Positions 50,551-60,580 are shown, numbered from the stretch's first letter. The stretch is 64,000 bases of DNA from Agromyces sp. ISL-38 (GCF_018613935.1 NZ_JAGGPF010000001.1:248001-312000), one strand, 5' to 3'. Program-made: numbers and translations. Notes: generated from the sequence alone by a model not told the origin.

Positions 50551-51003
50551 TTACTTCGCCGCGACCACCTGGAGGGTGATCGTCGCCGAGACCTCGTCAC
50601 GGAGGCGAACGGTCGCCTCGTGGTCGCCGGTCGCCTTGATGGGCGTCGGGATCTCGATCTTGCGCTTGTCGAGCTCGCCGAGTCCGGCGGCCGCGACGGC
50701 AGCCGCGACATCCGCTGTCTTCACCGAACCGAAGAGGCGCCCGCCGAGGCCGGCCTTGACCGCGAGGCGGACCCGGCTCCCCTCGAGCTTGGCCTTGAGG
50801 GCCTGCGCGTCTTCGAGCGAGTGCAGCTCACGAGCCGCGCGGGCTGCCTTGATCTGCTCGACCTGCTTCTCGCCACCTCGCGACCACGCCACTGCGAAGC
50901 CCTGGGGAACGAGGAAGTTGCGAGCGTAACCGCTCTTGACCTCGACAACGTCGCCGGCCGTGCCGAGGCCGGTGACCTCGTGCGTCAGAATTACCTTAGC
51001 CAT
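50551..51003 (-). CDS. rplI: 50S ribosomal protein L9
   Basis: 150-residue large-subunit protein, starting [20 protein letters not shown] with the conserved [16 protein letters not shown] segment, long connecting helix and C-terminal RNA-binding domain ([16 protein letters not shown]). Last gene of the rpsF-ssb-rpsR-rplI operon, 11 bp after rpsR, followed by a strong terminator. Confidence 0.97.
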   Translation of the reverse strand: MAKVILTHEVTGLGTAGDVVEVKSGYARNFLVPQGFAVAWSRGGEKQVEQIKAARAARELHSLEDAQALKAKLEGSRVRLAVKAGLGGRLFGSVKTADVAAAVAAAGLGELDKRKIEIPTPIKATGDHEATVRLRDEVSATITLQVVAAK

Positions 51004-51014
51004 TGTCGTGCTCC

Positions 51015-51275
51015 TTAACGGCCGGAGCCCGAGTAGGGCAGGAGGGCCATCTCACGCGCGTTCTTCACGGCGCGGGCGATGAGGCGCTGCTCCTGCACGG
51101 AGACACCGGTGATGCGACGGGCGCGGATCTTTCCACGCTCCGAGATGAACTTGCGAAGCGTCGCGACGTCTTTGTAGTCGATGACGCCGACCTTGATCGA
51201 CTTCGCGGGGGCGGCGTTCTTCGCGCCCTTCCCGCGGGTCGGCTTGCGGCGATCGCCGCTGCTCTTTCCAGCCAT
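51015..51275 (-). CDS. rpsR: 30S ribosomal protein S18
   Basis: 86 residues, core [20 protein letters not shown] followed by [20 protein letters not shown], diagnostic for S18. The N-terminus is Lys/Arg/Ala-rich and lacks the cysteines of the zinc-binding form. It binds S6 in the 30S platform, and the S6 gene is in the same operon. Confidence 0.97.
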   Translation of the reverse strand: MAGKSSGDRRKPTRGKGAKNAAPAKSIKVGVIDYKDVATLRKFISERGKIRARRITGVSVQEQRLIARAVKNAREMALLPYSGSGR

Positions 51276-51344
51276 TTCTGATCCTGTCTTGATGAGGTGC
51301 GGGTTGAGGAGGTCGCGCGGCGACCGTCTCGAAACCGCTGAGTA

Positions 51345-51866
51345 CTAGAAGGGTGTCTCGTCGCCGAAGCTGGTGCCCGGGGTGTTCCAGACATCGCCGC
51401 CGGCGGAACCGCCCGATTGCGTCGCGGGAGCGCTCGGCGCCCACGGCTCGTCGGAACCGCCGCCGCCCCCGAAGGAGCCGGCAGCGCCGCCGCGGTTGGA
51501 CGAAGCAGCACGCGTCACGGACGCGGTGGCGTAGCGCAGGCTCGGGCCGATCTCATCGACCTCGAGCTCCATGGTGGTGCGCTTCTCGCCTTCCTTCGTC
51601 TCGTAGGAACGCTGCTTGAGACGCCCGGAAGCGATGACCCGGGATCCCTTGGTGAGTGAACCGGCCACGTGCTCGGCGAATTCACGCCAGACGCTCGCGC
51701 GCAGGAACAACGCTTCACCGTCTTTCCACTCGTTCGCCTGACGGTCGAACGTACGGGGAGTGGATGCGATGGTGAAGTTGGCAACCGCCAGCCCGTTCTG
51801 CGTGTAACGCAGCTCGGGATCTGCAGTGAGGTTGCCCACCACGGTGATGATGGTCTCGCCGGCCAT
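51345..51866 (-). CDS. ssb: Single-stranded DNA-binding protein
   Basis: 173 residues. OB fold: [20 protein letters not shown], then [20 protein letters not shown] and [20 protein letters not shown]. The Gly/Ser-rich linker ends in the acidic tip FGDETPF that recruits replication and repair proteins. Between rpsF (5 bp away) and rpsR in the classic operon. Confidence 0.97.
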   Translation of the reverse strand: MAGETIITVVGNLTADPELRYTQNGLAVANFTIASTPRTFDRQANEWKDGEALFLRASVWREFAEHVAGSLTKGSRVIASGRLKQRSYETKEGEKRTTMELEVDEIGPSLRYATASVTRAASSNRGGAAGSFGGGGGSDEPWAPSAPATQSGGSAGGDVWNTPGTSFGDETPF

Positions 51867-51871
51867 GGGGA

Positions 51872-52285
51872 CTAGGCGTCCTTCTGGGCGGGGGCCTTGG
51901 CTGCGGCTGCAGCCTTCGCGCCGGCCTTGGCGGAAGCGGCGGCCTTCTTCGCGGCCTTCTCCTCCTGCGCCTTGGCGTGAGCGGCGACCTGGGCGATGGC
52001 CTCTTCAGCGCGGAGCACCTTGGTGCGCATGACCGCCTCGCTGAGGTTCAGCTGGCGGTCGAGCTCGTCGGTGGTCTTGGACTCAGCGGTGAAGTCGACG
52101 ACGGCGTAGATGCCCTCGGCCTTCTTGTTGATCTCGTAAGCCAGACGACGACGTCCCCAGATGTCGACCTTGTCGACGGTGCCGCCATCATTTCGGATGA
52201 CGTTGAGGAACTTGTCAAGGCTGGGAGCAACGGTGCGCTCATCGATCTCGGGATCGAGGATTACCATCAGCTCGTACTGGTGCAT
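51872..52285 (-). CDS. rpsF: 30S ribosomal protein S6
   Basis: 137 residues: [20 protein letters not shown] and the S6 core [30 protein letters not shown]-terminal tail of about 40 residues is almost all Ala/Lys (for example [20 protein letters not shown]), longer than in most S6 proteins and perhaps flexible RNA- or protein-binding. AAGGAGGTG lies upstream of the ATG. First gene of the operon. Confidence 0.97.
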   Translation of the reverse strand: MHQYELMVILDPEIDERTVAPSLDKFLNVIRNDGGTVDKVDIWGRRRLAYEINKKAEGIYAVVDFTAESKTTDELDRQLNLSEAVMRTKVLRAEEAIAQVAAHAKAQEEKAAKKAAASAKAGAKAAAAAKAPAQKDA

Positions 52286-52514
52286 GACTAACCCACCTCC
52301 TTCGGACTAAAACGGCTACAGACTCTCTGCAGCAGGAGGGTTGTGCATACGTCGACCCGAGGAGGCCGCAACTGCGGCGCACGGGCAACCTGCCTATCGT
52401 AGCGGATGCCGCCCCGGCATGCCATTCCGTGCTGAGGATGCCTCGCTCGCCCGCCTGCACCACGCACATTCCCGCTCGTGCCCGACCGCTCAGTTCGGCC
52501 CAGACGCGAGCGCG

Positions 52515-53546
52515 TCACTCTCCGCCATTCGCTTGCCTTGCATCGGTGGATCCCGTCGCGAAATGACGTGCTCGATGCCTGACGCGAGGGAGCCCGGCCT
52601 CCTCGAGATGCTGTGCGAGCAGCCGCGGGCGGCGGGCGATCGACCACTCCCACCGCACCGCGAACGGCCGGTGTCGCCGGCGGATCCGGTCTTCTCGCCG
52701 CTTCTCTGCGATGACGATGTCGGCGATCGCCCGGCCCCGCGTGTACTCGCTCCGAAGGTACTTGCCATGTCCGTCGAACTCTCCGAAGAGCCCGAACTCC
52801 GGCCAGTCGAAGTCGACGATGTCGTCTCGGCCGTCGGGCCGTGGCATCCGCACCTGCAATCGTGGTGCCGGGAAGCCCAACAGGTGCATCTGTCCGCGGC
52901 TGAGCGATTCACCCACCGAGCCGGATGCTTGGTCGCCGAACGCGATCGCGGTGCGCGCCCCATGTCGCCCACGCGGGGATGCTCCGCACTCCAGTCGCTC
53001 GGTGAGTTCATCGCGGCTTGCGCCGCGCACCCACCCACCCGTGGGCAGCATCACCCGAGCCCGCATCCCGTAGTCCAGCGAGACCACCGCCCCGAGGAAC
53101 GGCGTGACGCGTGCGAGGTCGACGAGCGTGCGTGTGAGGTCAGTGACGAACACACCCCCGATTTCGACCACTTCGGATGCCTCGAGCCGGTCTTGGTGCC
53201 ATACGACGCCGTTGCGCGATCGAGGTCGGGTGCGCCCGACGTCGGCGAGGTGGACCGCATCCGGCCATCGGCCGAGGCGCGGGATGCCCCAGATCGCCGC
53301 GGCCGACTCGCGGCAGAGCACGGGAGGCGCCGATCGGGTGGTGACCACCGCACGTATCAGCGCTCGATACCGCTCGAGCGAAGACGTCGCGTGCCACTCC
53401 CTCGCGTCAGTGAACGCACCAGCCCGGACACGCACCACCCCGTCGCCGGAGGCCGTCCGGCGCTGCAGGGTCCGGGCTGACCGCCCAGTGGGTGCTCGGG
53501 TGAACTCCACGTCGAGGGGAGGCGCGTCAGGATCGAAGAGACTCAT
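52515..53546 (-). CDS. AbiEi-antitoxin-like/DUF559-type protein
   Basis: 343 residues from ATG 53546 (MSLFDPDAPPLDVEFTRAPT). The middle part (SAAAIWGIPRLGRWPDAVHL, then GVFVTDLTRTLVDLARVTPF) matches the helical-plus-beta layout of the AbiEi antitoxin/type IV toxin-antitoxin regulators. The C-terminal part (DGRDDIVDFDWPEFGLFGEF, then ADIVIAEKRREDRIRR) has the D...E pattern of DUF559/Vsr-like nuclease folds. These genes are abundant in Microbacteriaceae, usually alone and without a toxin partner; none is adjacent here. Function unproven. Confidence 0.7.
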   Translation of the reverse strand: MSLFDPDAPPLDVEFTRAPTGRSARTLQRRTASGDGVVRVRAGAFTDAREWHATSSLERYRALIRAVVTTRSAPPVLCRESAAAIWGIPRLGRWPDAVHLADVGRTRPRSRNGVVWHQDRLEASEVVEIGGVFVTDLTRTLVDLARVTPFLGAVVSLDYGMRARVMLPTGGWVRGASRDELTERLECGASPRGRHGARTAIAFGDQASGSVGESLSRGQMHLLGFPAPRLQVRMPRPDGRDDIVDFDWPEFGLFGEFDGHGKYLRSEYTRGRAIADIVIAEKRREDRIRRRHRPFAVRWEWSIARRPRLLAQHLEEAGLPRVRHRARHFATGSTDARQANGGE

Positions 53547-53757
53547 CTGGCAAGCGTCGACGCATCGGCACGACGGACACGACGACCCTTCCCTACCTGT
53601 ACGCGCCCACATCCATTCGCAGCCTGTGGAGGCCGAGTGCTGGCGCGTCGGCCGCCATCGCAGCGGCGAACGCGTCACTTCTCGCCAAACTGCACAGCTG
53701 GAGAGCCATCCGTGGCGGGAATTGACGCGCTCGAAAGAGGCGAGCCCGCCCGACCGC

Positions 53758-54516
53758 CTACCCGCGGACCTCGATCTGCACCGGGAACTCGTTTTCGACG
53801 CTGCCGTCCTTCGGGCTCAGGTTGTACGCCACGACGTCGTACAGCCCCGGCGGAAGGTCGGCTGGCAGCGTCATGCTCGAGCTGAAGTTCGAGTGCTCGC
53901 AGCACGCGTCCGCAAGCACCGGCAGGGTGACGACCGCCGTGCCCGACGCGTCTCGCACGTCGACATTGAGCGCGGCTTCGAAGACCGCGGCCAGGCCCGT
54001 CAGCAGAATGAGGCCTCCGGGCTCGTACACCTGGCCGCACGTGGGGCTCGTGAGGAAGATCGTCGGTCGATCGGGCGCGATGGTGATCGGGACCTCGACG
54101 ACGTCGATCATCGAACCGTCCTTGGCGCTGTGCGCATACGCCCGGAGCGTGACGCGCAGGTCGTTCACTTCCGGAGGAAAGGCGAGCGTGCCCTCCCACG
54201 TGCCCGGCGTGCCGCTTCCCGACGTCGCCGTGAGCTGGCGCACGCAGGCCAGCGCGCCCCCATCGTCCACGGCATCGATGGTCAGGGCGGCCTCGAAGGT
54301 GTTCGCCTCGCCGCTCACCGTGAACGGAACCGAGACGGTCTCACCCTCGGCCGGGCTCGTGATCGAGATCGCCGGAGCCGCCGTCGTCTCAGGCGCACTC
54401 GTGGTCGGGGCACCGGTGGGCGACCGCGTCGGCGACTGGCTGAGCCCCGGTGAGCACGACGTCAGCGCCGCCGCGGCGACGAGGGCCGCGAGCGCCAGCG
54501 TGCCTCGAATGAACAT
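53758..54516 (-). CDS. Secreted lipoprotein with two Ig-like (Gmad2-type) domains
   Basis: 252-residue lipoprotein: signal peptide MFIRGTLALAALVAAAALTS before a lipobox cysteine (LTSCSPG), a Thr/Ser/Pro linker, then two beta-sandwich repeats beginning ISITSPAEGETVSVPFTVSG and IFLTSPTCGQVYEPGGLILL. Each ends with a similar phrase (AKDGSMIDVVEVPITI; PKDGSVENEFPVQIEV). This is the Gmad2 immunoglobulin-like pattern of actinobacterial surface proteins. Its ligand is unknown. The start codon is probable, not certain, because a ribosome-binding site is weak. Confidence 0.75.
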   Translation of the reverse strand: MFIRGTLALAALVAAAALTSCSPGLSQSPTRSPTGAPTTSAPETTAAPAISITSPAEGETVSVPFTVSGEANTFEAALTIDAVDDGGALACVRQLTATSGSGTPGTWEGTLAFPPEVNDLRVTLRAYAHSAKDGSMIDVVEVPITIAPDRPTIFLTSPTCGQVYEPGGLILLTGLAAVFEAALNVDVRDASGTAVVTLPVLADACCEHSNFSSSMTLPADLPPGLYDVVAYNLSPKDGSVENEFPVQIEVRG

Positions 54517-54616
54517 GCGCGGGGTCGCCTTCACTCCTGCTCCGAGCGTACTCCCGCGAGTGCGGGGTGCACCTGCCGATCGCGCATCGTTGCGGGGAAG
54601 TGATCCCGCGAAGCCG

Positions 54617-56053
54617 CTAGGGGCGTGCGCCCCGAGTCGCCCACCACTCACGCAGGCGCTCGGCTGCGGCATCCGCACCGATCGGGCCCTCGTCGAGCCT
54701 CACCTCGAGCAGGAAGCGGTAGGCCTCGCCCACGACGGGGCCGGGCGGCACGTCGAGCAGCGCCATGATCTGCTCGCCGTCGAGCTCGGGGCGCACCGCG
54801 GCGAGCTCCTCCTCTTCGGCGAGCACGCCGATGCGCGCCTCGAGGTCGTCGTACGCGAATCCGAGCCGATCGGCCTTGCGCCGGTTGCGGGTCGTGACGT
54901 CGGCCCGAGTCAGGATGTGCAGGCGTTCGAGCTGCTCGCCGGCGTCGCGAACGTAGCGGCGCACGGCAGAGTCGCTCCACGCGGCATCCGCGTACCCGAA
55001 GAACCGCAGGTGCAGCTCGATGAGCCGTGAGACGGCGGCGATCGTGTCGTTGTCGAAGCGCAGGTCGCGCAGGCGCTTGCGTGCGAGCTTCGCGCCGACG
55101 ACGTCGTGGTGGTGGAACGAGACCACGCCGCCCGGCTCGAGCCGCCGGGTGGCCGGCTTGCCGATGTCGTGCATCAGCGCCGCGAGGCGCACGATGAGGT
55201 CGGGGGAGTCGAGGTTGCCGCGCGAGACCTCGTAGTCGATCGCCTGGTCGAGCACCGTGAGGCTGTGCTCGTAGACGTCTTTGTGATGGTGGTGCTCGTC
55301 GATCTCGAGGCTGAGCGCCGGCAGTTCGGGCAGCACCCGCTCGGCGAGGCCCGATTCCACCAGCAGACGGATGCCGCCGCGGGGCGATCCTGTGAGGAGC
55401 AGCTTCGACAGCTCATCGCGCACTCGCTCGGCCGAGATGCGTTCGATCGCACCGGCGAGGGCCGACATCGCCGCGCGGGTGTCGTCGTCGAGCGTGAACC
55501 CGAGTTGCGACGAGAACCGGGCGGCTCGCAGCATCCGCAGCGGATCGTCGCCGAACGACTGCTCGGGGGTCGCAGGCGTGCGAAGGACTCCGGCGACGAG
55601 GTCTTCGACGCCACCCGAGGGATCGACGAGGGTCAGTTGCGGCAATCGCAGGGCGAGCGCGTTGACGGTGAAGTCGCGGCGGGTGAGATCGCCCTCGAGG
55701 CTCGAGCCGAAGACGACCTCGGGCTTGCGGGAGGCACCGTCGTATGAATCGGCACGGTAGGTGGTGATCTCGACGGTCTCGCCGGCGATCTTCGCGCCGA
55801 TCGTGCCGAACGCTCGCCCGATGTCCCAATGGGCTTCGGCGATGGGCTTCACGATCGCGAGGATCTCGTCGGGCGTCGCGTCGGTCGTGAAGTCGAGGTC
55901 GCTCACCGCCCGGCCGAGGAATGCGTCGCGCACCGGGCCGCCGACGAGGGCGAGCTCGTGACCACCGGCTTCGAACGCCGCGGCGAGTCGGGCGACGGTC
56001 GGCGAAGCAGCCAGCTCGCCGAGCCGATCGAGTGCCGCAGCGACAGTCTGCAT
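54617..56053 (-). CDS. pcnB: CCA tRNA nucleotidyltransferase
   Basis: 478-residue class II nucleotidyltransferase that adds or repairs tRNA CCA ends. Catalytic head: LALVGGPVRDAFLGRAVSDL with DLDFTTDATP (two carboxylates), RRDFTVNALALRL, and DPLRMLRAARFSSQLGF. A C-terminal HD domain is present (SLEIDEHHHHKDVYEHSLTV, MHDIGKPATRRLEPGGVVSF), as in mycobacterial PcnA. ATG at 56053. Divergent from the DUF6049-murJ-trxBA block, the arrangement seen near the origin in many actinobacteria. Confidence 0.94.
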   Translation of the reverse strand: MQTVAAALDRLGELAASPTVARLAAAFEAGGHELALVGGPVRDAFLGRAVSDLDFTTDATPDEILAIVKPIAEAHWDIGRAFGTIGAKIAGETVEITTYRADSYDGASRKPEVVFGSSLEGDLTRRDFTVNALALRLPQLTLVDPSGGVEDLVAGVLRTPATPEQSFGDDPLRMLRAARFSSQLGFTLDDDTRAAMSALAGAIERISAERVRDELSKLLLTGSPRGGIRLLVESGLAERVLPELPALSLEIDEHHHHKDVYEHSLTVLDQAIDYEVSRGNLDSPDLIVRLAALMHDIGKPATRRLEPGGVVSFHHHDVVGAKLARKRLRDLRFDNDTIAAVSRLIELHLRFFGYADAAWSDSAVRRYVRDAGEQLERLHILTRADVTTRNRRKADRLGFAYDDLEARIGVLAEEEELAAVRPELDGEQIMALLDVPPGPVVGEAYRFLLEVRLDEGPIGADAAAERLREWWATRGARP

Positions 56054-56282
56054 GCTCCCTATGTTAAGCGGCACGCGCGGCCCGCCTCGTGACGGTGACG
56101 TAGTGGGCGGCGGGCTCCGGGTGGGCTCTGGGCCGGTTCCGGGCGGGCCCCTGGGCCGCTTCGGGCCGGCTCCGGCGTGGGTGTGGGAGGTCGGCGAGCT
56201 GCTGCTTCCGCCTCGGTGGCGCCCGCGACGCCAGCCTGTGGATGGCCTGTGGACGTCGAGCGGGCGCCCCAGTGGCACGCAA

Positions 56283-56288
56283 TAGAAT
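56283..56288 (+). promoter_or_regulatory. -10 element giving a leaderless DUF6049 transcript
   Basis: TAGAAT ends 7 nt before the ATG at 56296, so transcription would start at or next to the start codon. No ribosome-binding site is visible, which agrees with a leaderless mRNA. The -35 element is not obvious. Confidence 0.5.
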
Positions 56289-56295
56289 CGCCTGC

Positions 56296-58812
56296 ATGGT
56301 GGCCGAGTCGAACCCTGCGCGTCGACACCACCGCCGACCGCAGCGGGCCACGGATGCCGCGGCGTCTGGCATCTCGAGCCCCACGTCGGCCCGCCTCTCG
56401 ACCAACAGCTCGCCTCGCTCGCGCCGCCGGCGAGTCGCCCTCATCGGGCTCGCCGCAGCGGCCGCTGTCGCCGTTGCCGCGGCGCCCCTCGCCGCGAACG
56501 CGGGGGCGAGCCTCGAAGCCGAGTTCCCGTTCGTCTCCGTGCACGACGCCGGCGTCTCACTCATCGGCACAGCGTCATCGAGCGACGGCACGGTGCGTGC
56601 ACCGCAGCGCGCGGGCCAAGCCGCGTCCACCGAAGCCGCATCCACCGACGACGGCGGCATCGCGATGCGCGTCGCCCCGATGATCGCCACGACACTCACG
56701 CCCGGAGCCCCCCTCGCGGTCTCGGTCGAGATCGAGAACACGACGGCGCAGTCCATTGCCGCTGCCACCGTGCGGCTCACGCGGTCGGCCCATGCGATCG
56801 ACGAGGTTCCCGAGATCGACGCGTGGGTCGCAGCAACGGCTGCCAACGAGTCGGGCGCATCCGACTCATCCGGCTCGGCAGAGGTGGTGCTCGGCGAGGC
56901 CGAGGCCCGCTCGCTCTCGGCCGGATCCGTCACGTCCGTCTCCTTCACGCTTCCGCCGGCGGCGCTCGACGGCGTCACCGAGGCGCCGATCATCGGGCTC
57001 GGCGCCGAGCTCCTCGTCGACGGCGTCGTCGTCGCCTCTGGCGCCGACGTCTTCGCGAACGCGAACGCACCGGCGGGTGCCCCGCTGTCACTCGCCCTCG
57101 CGTATCCCCTCACGGTGCCCGCCGGCACCACAGGCCTGCTCGACGCCGAACAGCTCGAGACCTGGACGAGCCCCCTCGGGCTGCTGACCCGCCAGCTCGA
57201 CGCCGTGGCCAATCGCTCGGTGGCGATCGCGATCGATCCCCGCATCATCGCGTCGATCCGTGCCCTCGGCACGACCGCCCCCGCCACCGCCACCGCTTGG
57301 CTCGACCGGCTCCGCGGCGTGACCAACGAAGTATTCCCCCTCGCGTATGCCGACGCCGACCTTGCCGTTCAGGCTCAACTCGGACTCGCGGGCATCCTCT
57401 CGCCCACCTCGTTCTCCGACGCGATGGACCCCGCGAACTTCACGGGTGGCGACGGCGACCAGGACGCCGATGAAGGTGAGGTTCAAGGCGAGGGCGACGA
57501 TGCCGGCGCCACCGAGGGCGACGATGACACGGATGCCACGGCCGAACCCTCGCCCGCCCCCGGCGAGGTTCCGACCACCGAGGCCCTCCTCGACTGGCCG
57601 TACACGCGTTCCGACATCGCGTGGCCTGCCGACGACACCGTCGCCGCCGGTGATCTCGAGTTCCTCGATGCCGCCGGGCTCACGACGACGATCCTCGCGC
57701 CGGGCAACGTGGAGCCGGCCGCAGAAGGGGCGAACGCGGCGTCGACGATCAACGGCTCGAGCGCGGTGGTCGCCCACGAGCGACTGACCGCGCCGTTGCG
57801 CGCCGCATCCGTCGCGGTGACCGACATCGAATGGCGCTCGGCGACCGGCCGGCTCATCGCCGAGCTCGCCCTGGGCGCTGGCGAGCGCACCCAGCCGACC
57901 ACGGTGCTCGCCACGTTCGATCGCGGTGCCGGCGTTCAGGCCAGCCGCGTGTCGGCAACGATCGACGAGCTCGCCACGGTCGGCTGGTCGCAGCCTGTGG
58001 GCCTCTCCGCTGCGATCGGCGCCTCGCCGACCGACCGAGCACTCACGAGCCTGCCCGAGTCCGACGTCCGCCGCTCGAACGTCGATCGAGTAGTGCGCAC
58101 CGAAGCGGAGATCACCGCGTTCGCAACGGTACTCGCCGACGAGCGCTTGCTCAGCGGCCCGACGCGCCGCAACCTCCTCGCGCTGCTCGACGTCTCCTGG
58201 ATCGACGACGAGGAGGCGTGGCACAGTGCCGTCGGCGACTGGTTGCTCGCACAGAGCGACACCCTCGGAGCCGTCTCGGTCGTGCCGAGCAGCCCGATCA
58301 ACGTCGTCTCGAGCGAGACGGGCGTGCCCACGACCGTGCTGAACGCGCTGCCCTACCCCGTCACCATCGTCGTCGACGTCGATCCTTCGAACGGGCGGCT
58401 GATCGTCGGCGAACGGGTCGAGGCGACCATCGAGGCGGAGTCCCGCAGCACCGTGCGCGTGCCCGTCGCAGCGGGCGTCGGCAGCGGCGAGGTCTCGCTC
58501 TCCGTCACCCTCAGCTCGCCGACGGGGGTTCCGATCGGCAGCCCCGTGGTCATCCCCGCGAACGTCCAGGCCGATTGGGAGGGACTCGGCGCAGCCGTGC
58601 TCGGCATCGTCGTCGTACTGGTCTTCGGCGTCGGCATCTGGCGCAACATCACCCGTCGCCGGCGGCAGCGTGCCGAGATGGCCGAATCGGATGCCGCTGC
58701 CGACGGCCCTGCCGACGCTCCCATGCCGCCAGCGGCATCCGACTCCGACACCTCTGCGTCGACATCTGACGTGACCACCGGCTCGCCGGCTTCGGAGCCG
58801 CGCGATGACTGA
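56296..58812 (+). CDS. DUF6049 family secreted membrane-anchored protein
   Basis: 838 residues. A basic N-terminus and signal/anchor helix (RRRVALIGLAAAAAVAVAAA) lead to a large extracytoplasmic part and a C-terminal membrane helix (AAVLGIVVVLVFGVGIW) with a charged, acidic/Ser tail inside. Family members (Rv3909 of M. tuberculosis) are encoded between pcnA and murJ, and the same context is seen here. An acidic Asp/Glu/Gly stretch interrupts the middle (DADEGEVQGEGDDAGATEGD). Role unknown, probably in cell-wall synthesis with MurJ, whose start overlaps by 8 bp. Confidence 0.9.
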   Translation: MVAESNPARRHHRRPQRATDAAASGISSPTSARLSTNSSPRSRRRRVALIGLAAAAAVAVAAAPLAANAGASLEAEFPFVSVHDAGVSLIGTASSSDGTVRAPQRAGQAASTEAASTDDGGIAMRVAPMIATTLTPGAPLAVSVEIENTTAQSIAAATVRLTRSAHAIDEVPEIDAWVAATAANESGASDSSGSAEVVLGEAEARSLSAGSVTSVSFTLPPAALDGVTEAPIIGLGAELLVDGVVVASGADVFANANAPAGAPLSLALAYPLTVPAGTTGLLDAEQLETWTSPLGLLTRQLDAVANRSVAIAIDPRIIASIRALGTTAPATATAWLDRLRGVTNEVFPLAYADADLAVQAQLGLAGILSPTSFSDAMDPANFTGGDGDQDADEGEVQGEGDDAGATEGDDDTDATAEPSPAPGEVPTTEALLDWPYTRSDIAWPADDTVAAGDLEFLDAAGLTTTILAPGNVEPAAEGANAASTINGSSAVVAHERLTAPLRAASVAVTDIEWRSATGRLIAELALGAGERTQPTTVLATFDRGAGVQASRVSATIDELATVGWSQPVGLSAAIGASPTDRALTSLPESDVRRSNVDRVVRTEAEITAFATVLADERLLSGPTRRNLLALLDVSWIDDEEAWHSAVGDWLLAQSDTLGAVSVVPSSPINVVSSETGVPTTVLNALPYPVTIVVDVDPSNGRLIVGERVEATIEAESRSTVRVPVAAGVGSGEVSLSVTLSSPTGVPIGSPVVIPANVQADWEGLGAAVLGIVVVLVFGVGIWRNITRRRRQRAEMAESDAAADGPADAPMPPAASDSDTSASTSDVTTGSPASEPRDD

Positions 58813-60427
58813 CGACCGCATCGGCCGCGCGAGCGCCCTCCTCGCCTCAGGCACGATCGTCTCGCGCGTTCTCGGGTTCGTGAAGACCGCGCTGCTCGCG
58901 GCGGTCATCGGCGCGAGTGGCGCCGGATCCAACGCATTCGCGGCGGCCAACCAGTTGCCCAACACGATCTACGTCGTGGTGGCCGGCGGTGTGCTGAGTG
59001 CCGTGCTGGTGCCGCTCATCGTGCGGTCCGCCGCGCATGCCGACGGCGGCTCCGCCTACATCAACAAGATCATCACGCTCGGGTTCACGATTCTCGCGGG
59101 TGCCGCCCTGATCGCCACGCTGCTGACACCGGTACTCACGCTGCTCATCGGTTCGCGAATGAGCCCAGGCGTGTTCAGCCTCGCGGTCGCGTTCGGGTAC
59201 TGGTGTCTTCCGCAGATCTTCTTCTACGGCATGTACTCGCTCCTCGGCGAGGTGCTGAACGCCCGCCGTGTGTTCGGTCCGTTCACGTGGGTTCCCGTAC
59301 TCAACAACGTGGTAGGCCTGGCCGGGCTGGCGGCGTTCGCGCTCATCGTCGGCGCCGACCCCAACGGTCTCCGCTCGGCGGGCGAGTGGAGCGTGGGCAT
59401 GATCGTGCTCCTCGCCGGCAGCGCGACGTTGGGCGTGGCGAGCCAGGCGCTCATCCTGTTCTGGTTCTGGCGACGCGCCGGACTGCGCTACCGCCCTGAC
59501 TTCCAGTGGCGCGGCGTCGGACTCCGGTCGACCGCCGGGGTGGCCGGCTGGACCTTCGGAATGCTGTTGCTCACGACCGTCGCGGGATTCGTCGAGACAT
59601 CCGTGGTCGGGGTGTCGGCATCCGTTTCCGATGAGGCCTCGGTGTACGCGTTGCAGACCGCGTGGCTCATCTTCATGCTGCCGCACTCGGTGATCACGGT
59701 GTCGATCGCGACCGCCTACTTCACTCGCATGAGCGAGCACGCAGCGGTCGGCGCCATCGACAAGGTGCGAGCCGACCTCTCGAGCGCCGTACGCGGAGTC
59801 GGGGTCATCATCATCGTCGCGGCTGCGGTGCTCATCGTCTGCGCCTACCTGTTCGCGAGGGTCTTCACCGAGGTCGAACCGCTCGTGTGGTCGTTCGGCA
59901 ACGTCATCATCGCCTACGTCATCGGGCTCATCGGGTTCAGCGTGCTCTTCATCGTCCAGCGCACGTACTACTCGCTCGGCGACACGAAGACGCCGTTCAT
60001 CTTCACGCTCGTGCAGGTCATCCTCTTCATCGCCGGCGCGCTCGCCTGCATCGCGCTTCCGAGCTCCTGGGTCGCGTTCGGCATCGCCCTCGTCACGACG
60101 CTCGCCGGCGCAGTGCAGCTCACCGTCGCCGTCGTGCTGTTGCGCAGGCGCCTCGGACCGCTCGATGGCCGCCGCATCGCGATCACCTTCGCGAGGTCCC
60201 TGGTTGCGCTCGTCATTCCCGTGTTCGCCGGGGTGTCGTTGCTCGTGGCGCTCGGGGGCACTCAGGCCGCAGGATTCGCGCTCTCGAGCAAGTTGAGCGC
60301 GATCGTCTCCATGGCGATCATCGCAACGGTGATGACCCTGCTGTACTTCGCCGGCCTCTGGTTGCTCCGCTCGCCCGAGTTCCGGGGCTTCGCCGCGCCG
60401 GTGCTGGCTCGACTTCGCCGCCGCTGA
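58805..60427 (+). CDS. murJ: Lipid II flippase MurJ
   Basis: 540-residue MOP-superfamily transporter moving lipid II across the membrane. Fourteen helices are expected and the sequence is hydrophobic throughout; typical segments are SGTIVSRVLGFVKTALLAAV near the start, ANQLPNTIYVVVAGGVLSAV and QRTYYSLGDTKTPFIFTLVQ. It ends soon after the last helix (APVLARLRRR), so the cytoplasmic pseudokinase of mycobacterial MviN is absent. It overlaps DUF6049 by 8 bp. Confidence 0.95.
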   Translation: MTDDRIGRASALLASGTIVSRVLGFVKTALLAAVIGASGAGSNAFAAANQLPNTIYVVVAGGVLSAVLVPLIVRSAAHADGGSAYINKIITLGFTILAGAALIATLLTPVLTLLIGSRMSPGVFSLAVAFGYWCLPQIFFYGMYSLLGEVLNARRVFGPFTWVPVLNNVVGLAGLAAFALIVGADPNGLRSAGEWSVGMIVLLAGSATLGVASQALILFWFWRRAGLRYRPDFQWRGVGLRSTAGVAGWTFGMLLLTTVAGFVETSVVGVSASVSDEASVYALQTAWLIFMLPHSVITVSIATAYFTRMSEHAAVGAIDKVRADLSSAVRGVGVIIIVAAAVLIVCAYLFARVFTEVEPLVWSFGNVIIAYVIGLIGFSVLFIVQRTYYSLGDTKTPFIFTLVQVILFIAGALACIALPSSWVAFGIALVTTLAGAVQLTVAVVLLRRRLGPLDGRRIAITFARSLVALVIPVFAGVSLLVALGGTQAAGFALSSKLSAIVSMAIIATVMTLLYFAGLWLLRSPEFRGFAAPVLARLRRR

Positions 60428-60487
60428 GCGGGTACGAGTCATTCGCGATGCACCCACCGCTCTCCACCCGCGTGCGCTCCGCGACGC

Positions 60488-60513
60488 GGAATAGGCGGCA
60501 CCTAGACTGTGTT
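60488..60513 (+). promoter_or_regulatory. SigR/SigH-type promoter of trxBA
   Basis: GGAAT at 60488..60492 and GTT at 60511..60513 are separated by exactly 18 bp, the consensus of thiol-stress ECF sigma factors (SigR in Streptomyces, SigH in mycobacteria), whose regulons include trxBA. The trxB start codon follows 67 bp downstream. A TAGACT at 60503 could serve as an additional housekeeping -10. Confidence 0.7.
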
Positions 60514-60580
60514 CACCATGTCGTGGCCTCCGGAGATCAGCGGATGCCACGTGATAGGCGAGAGCACTAGGGAGTCAGCG

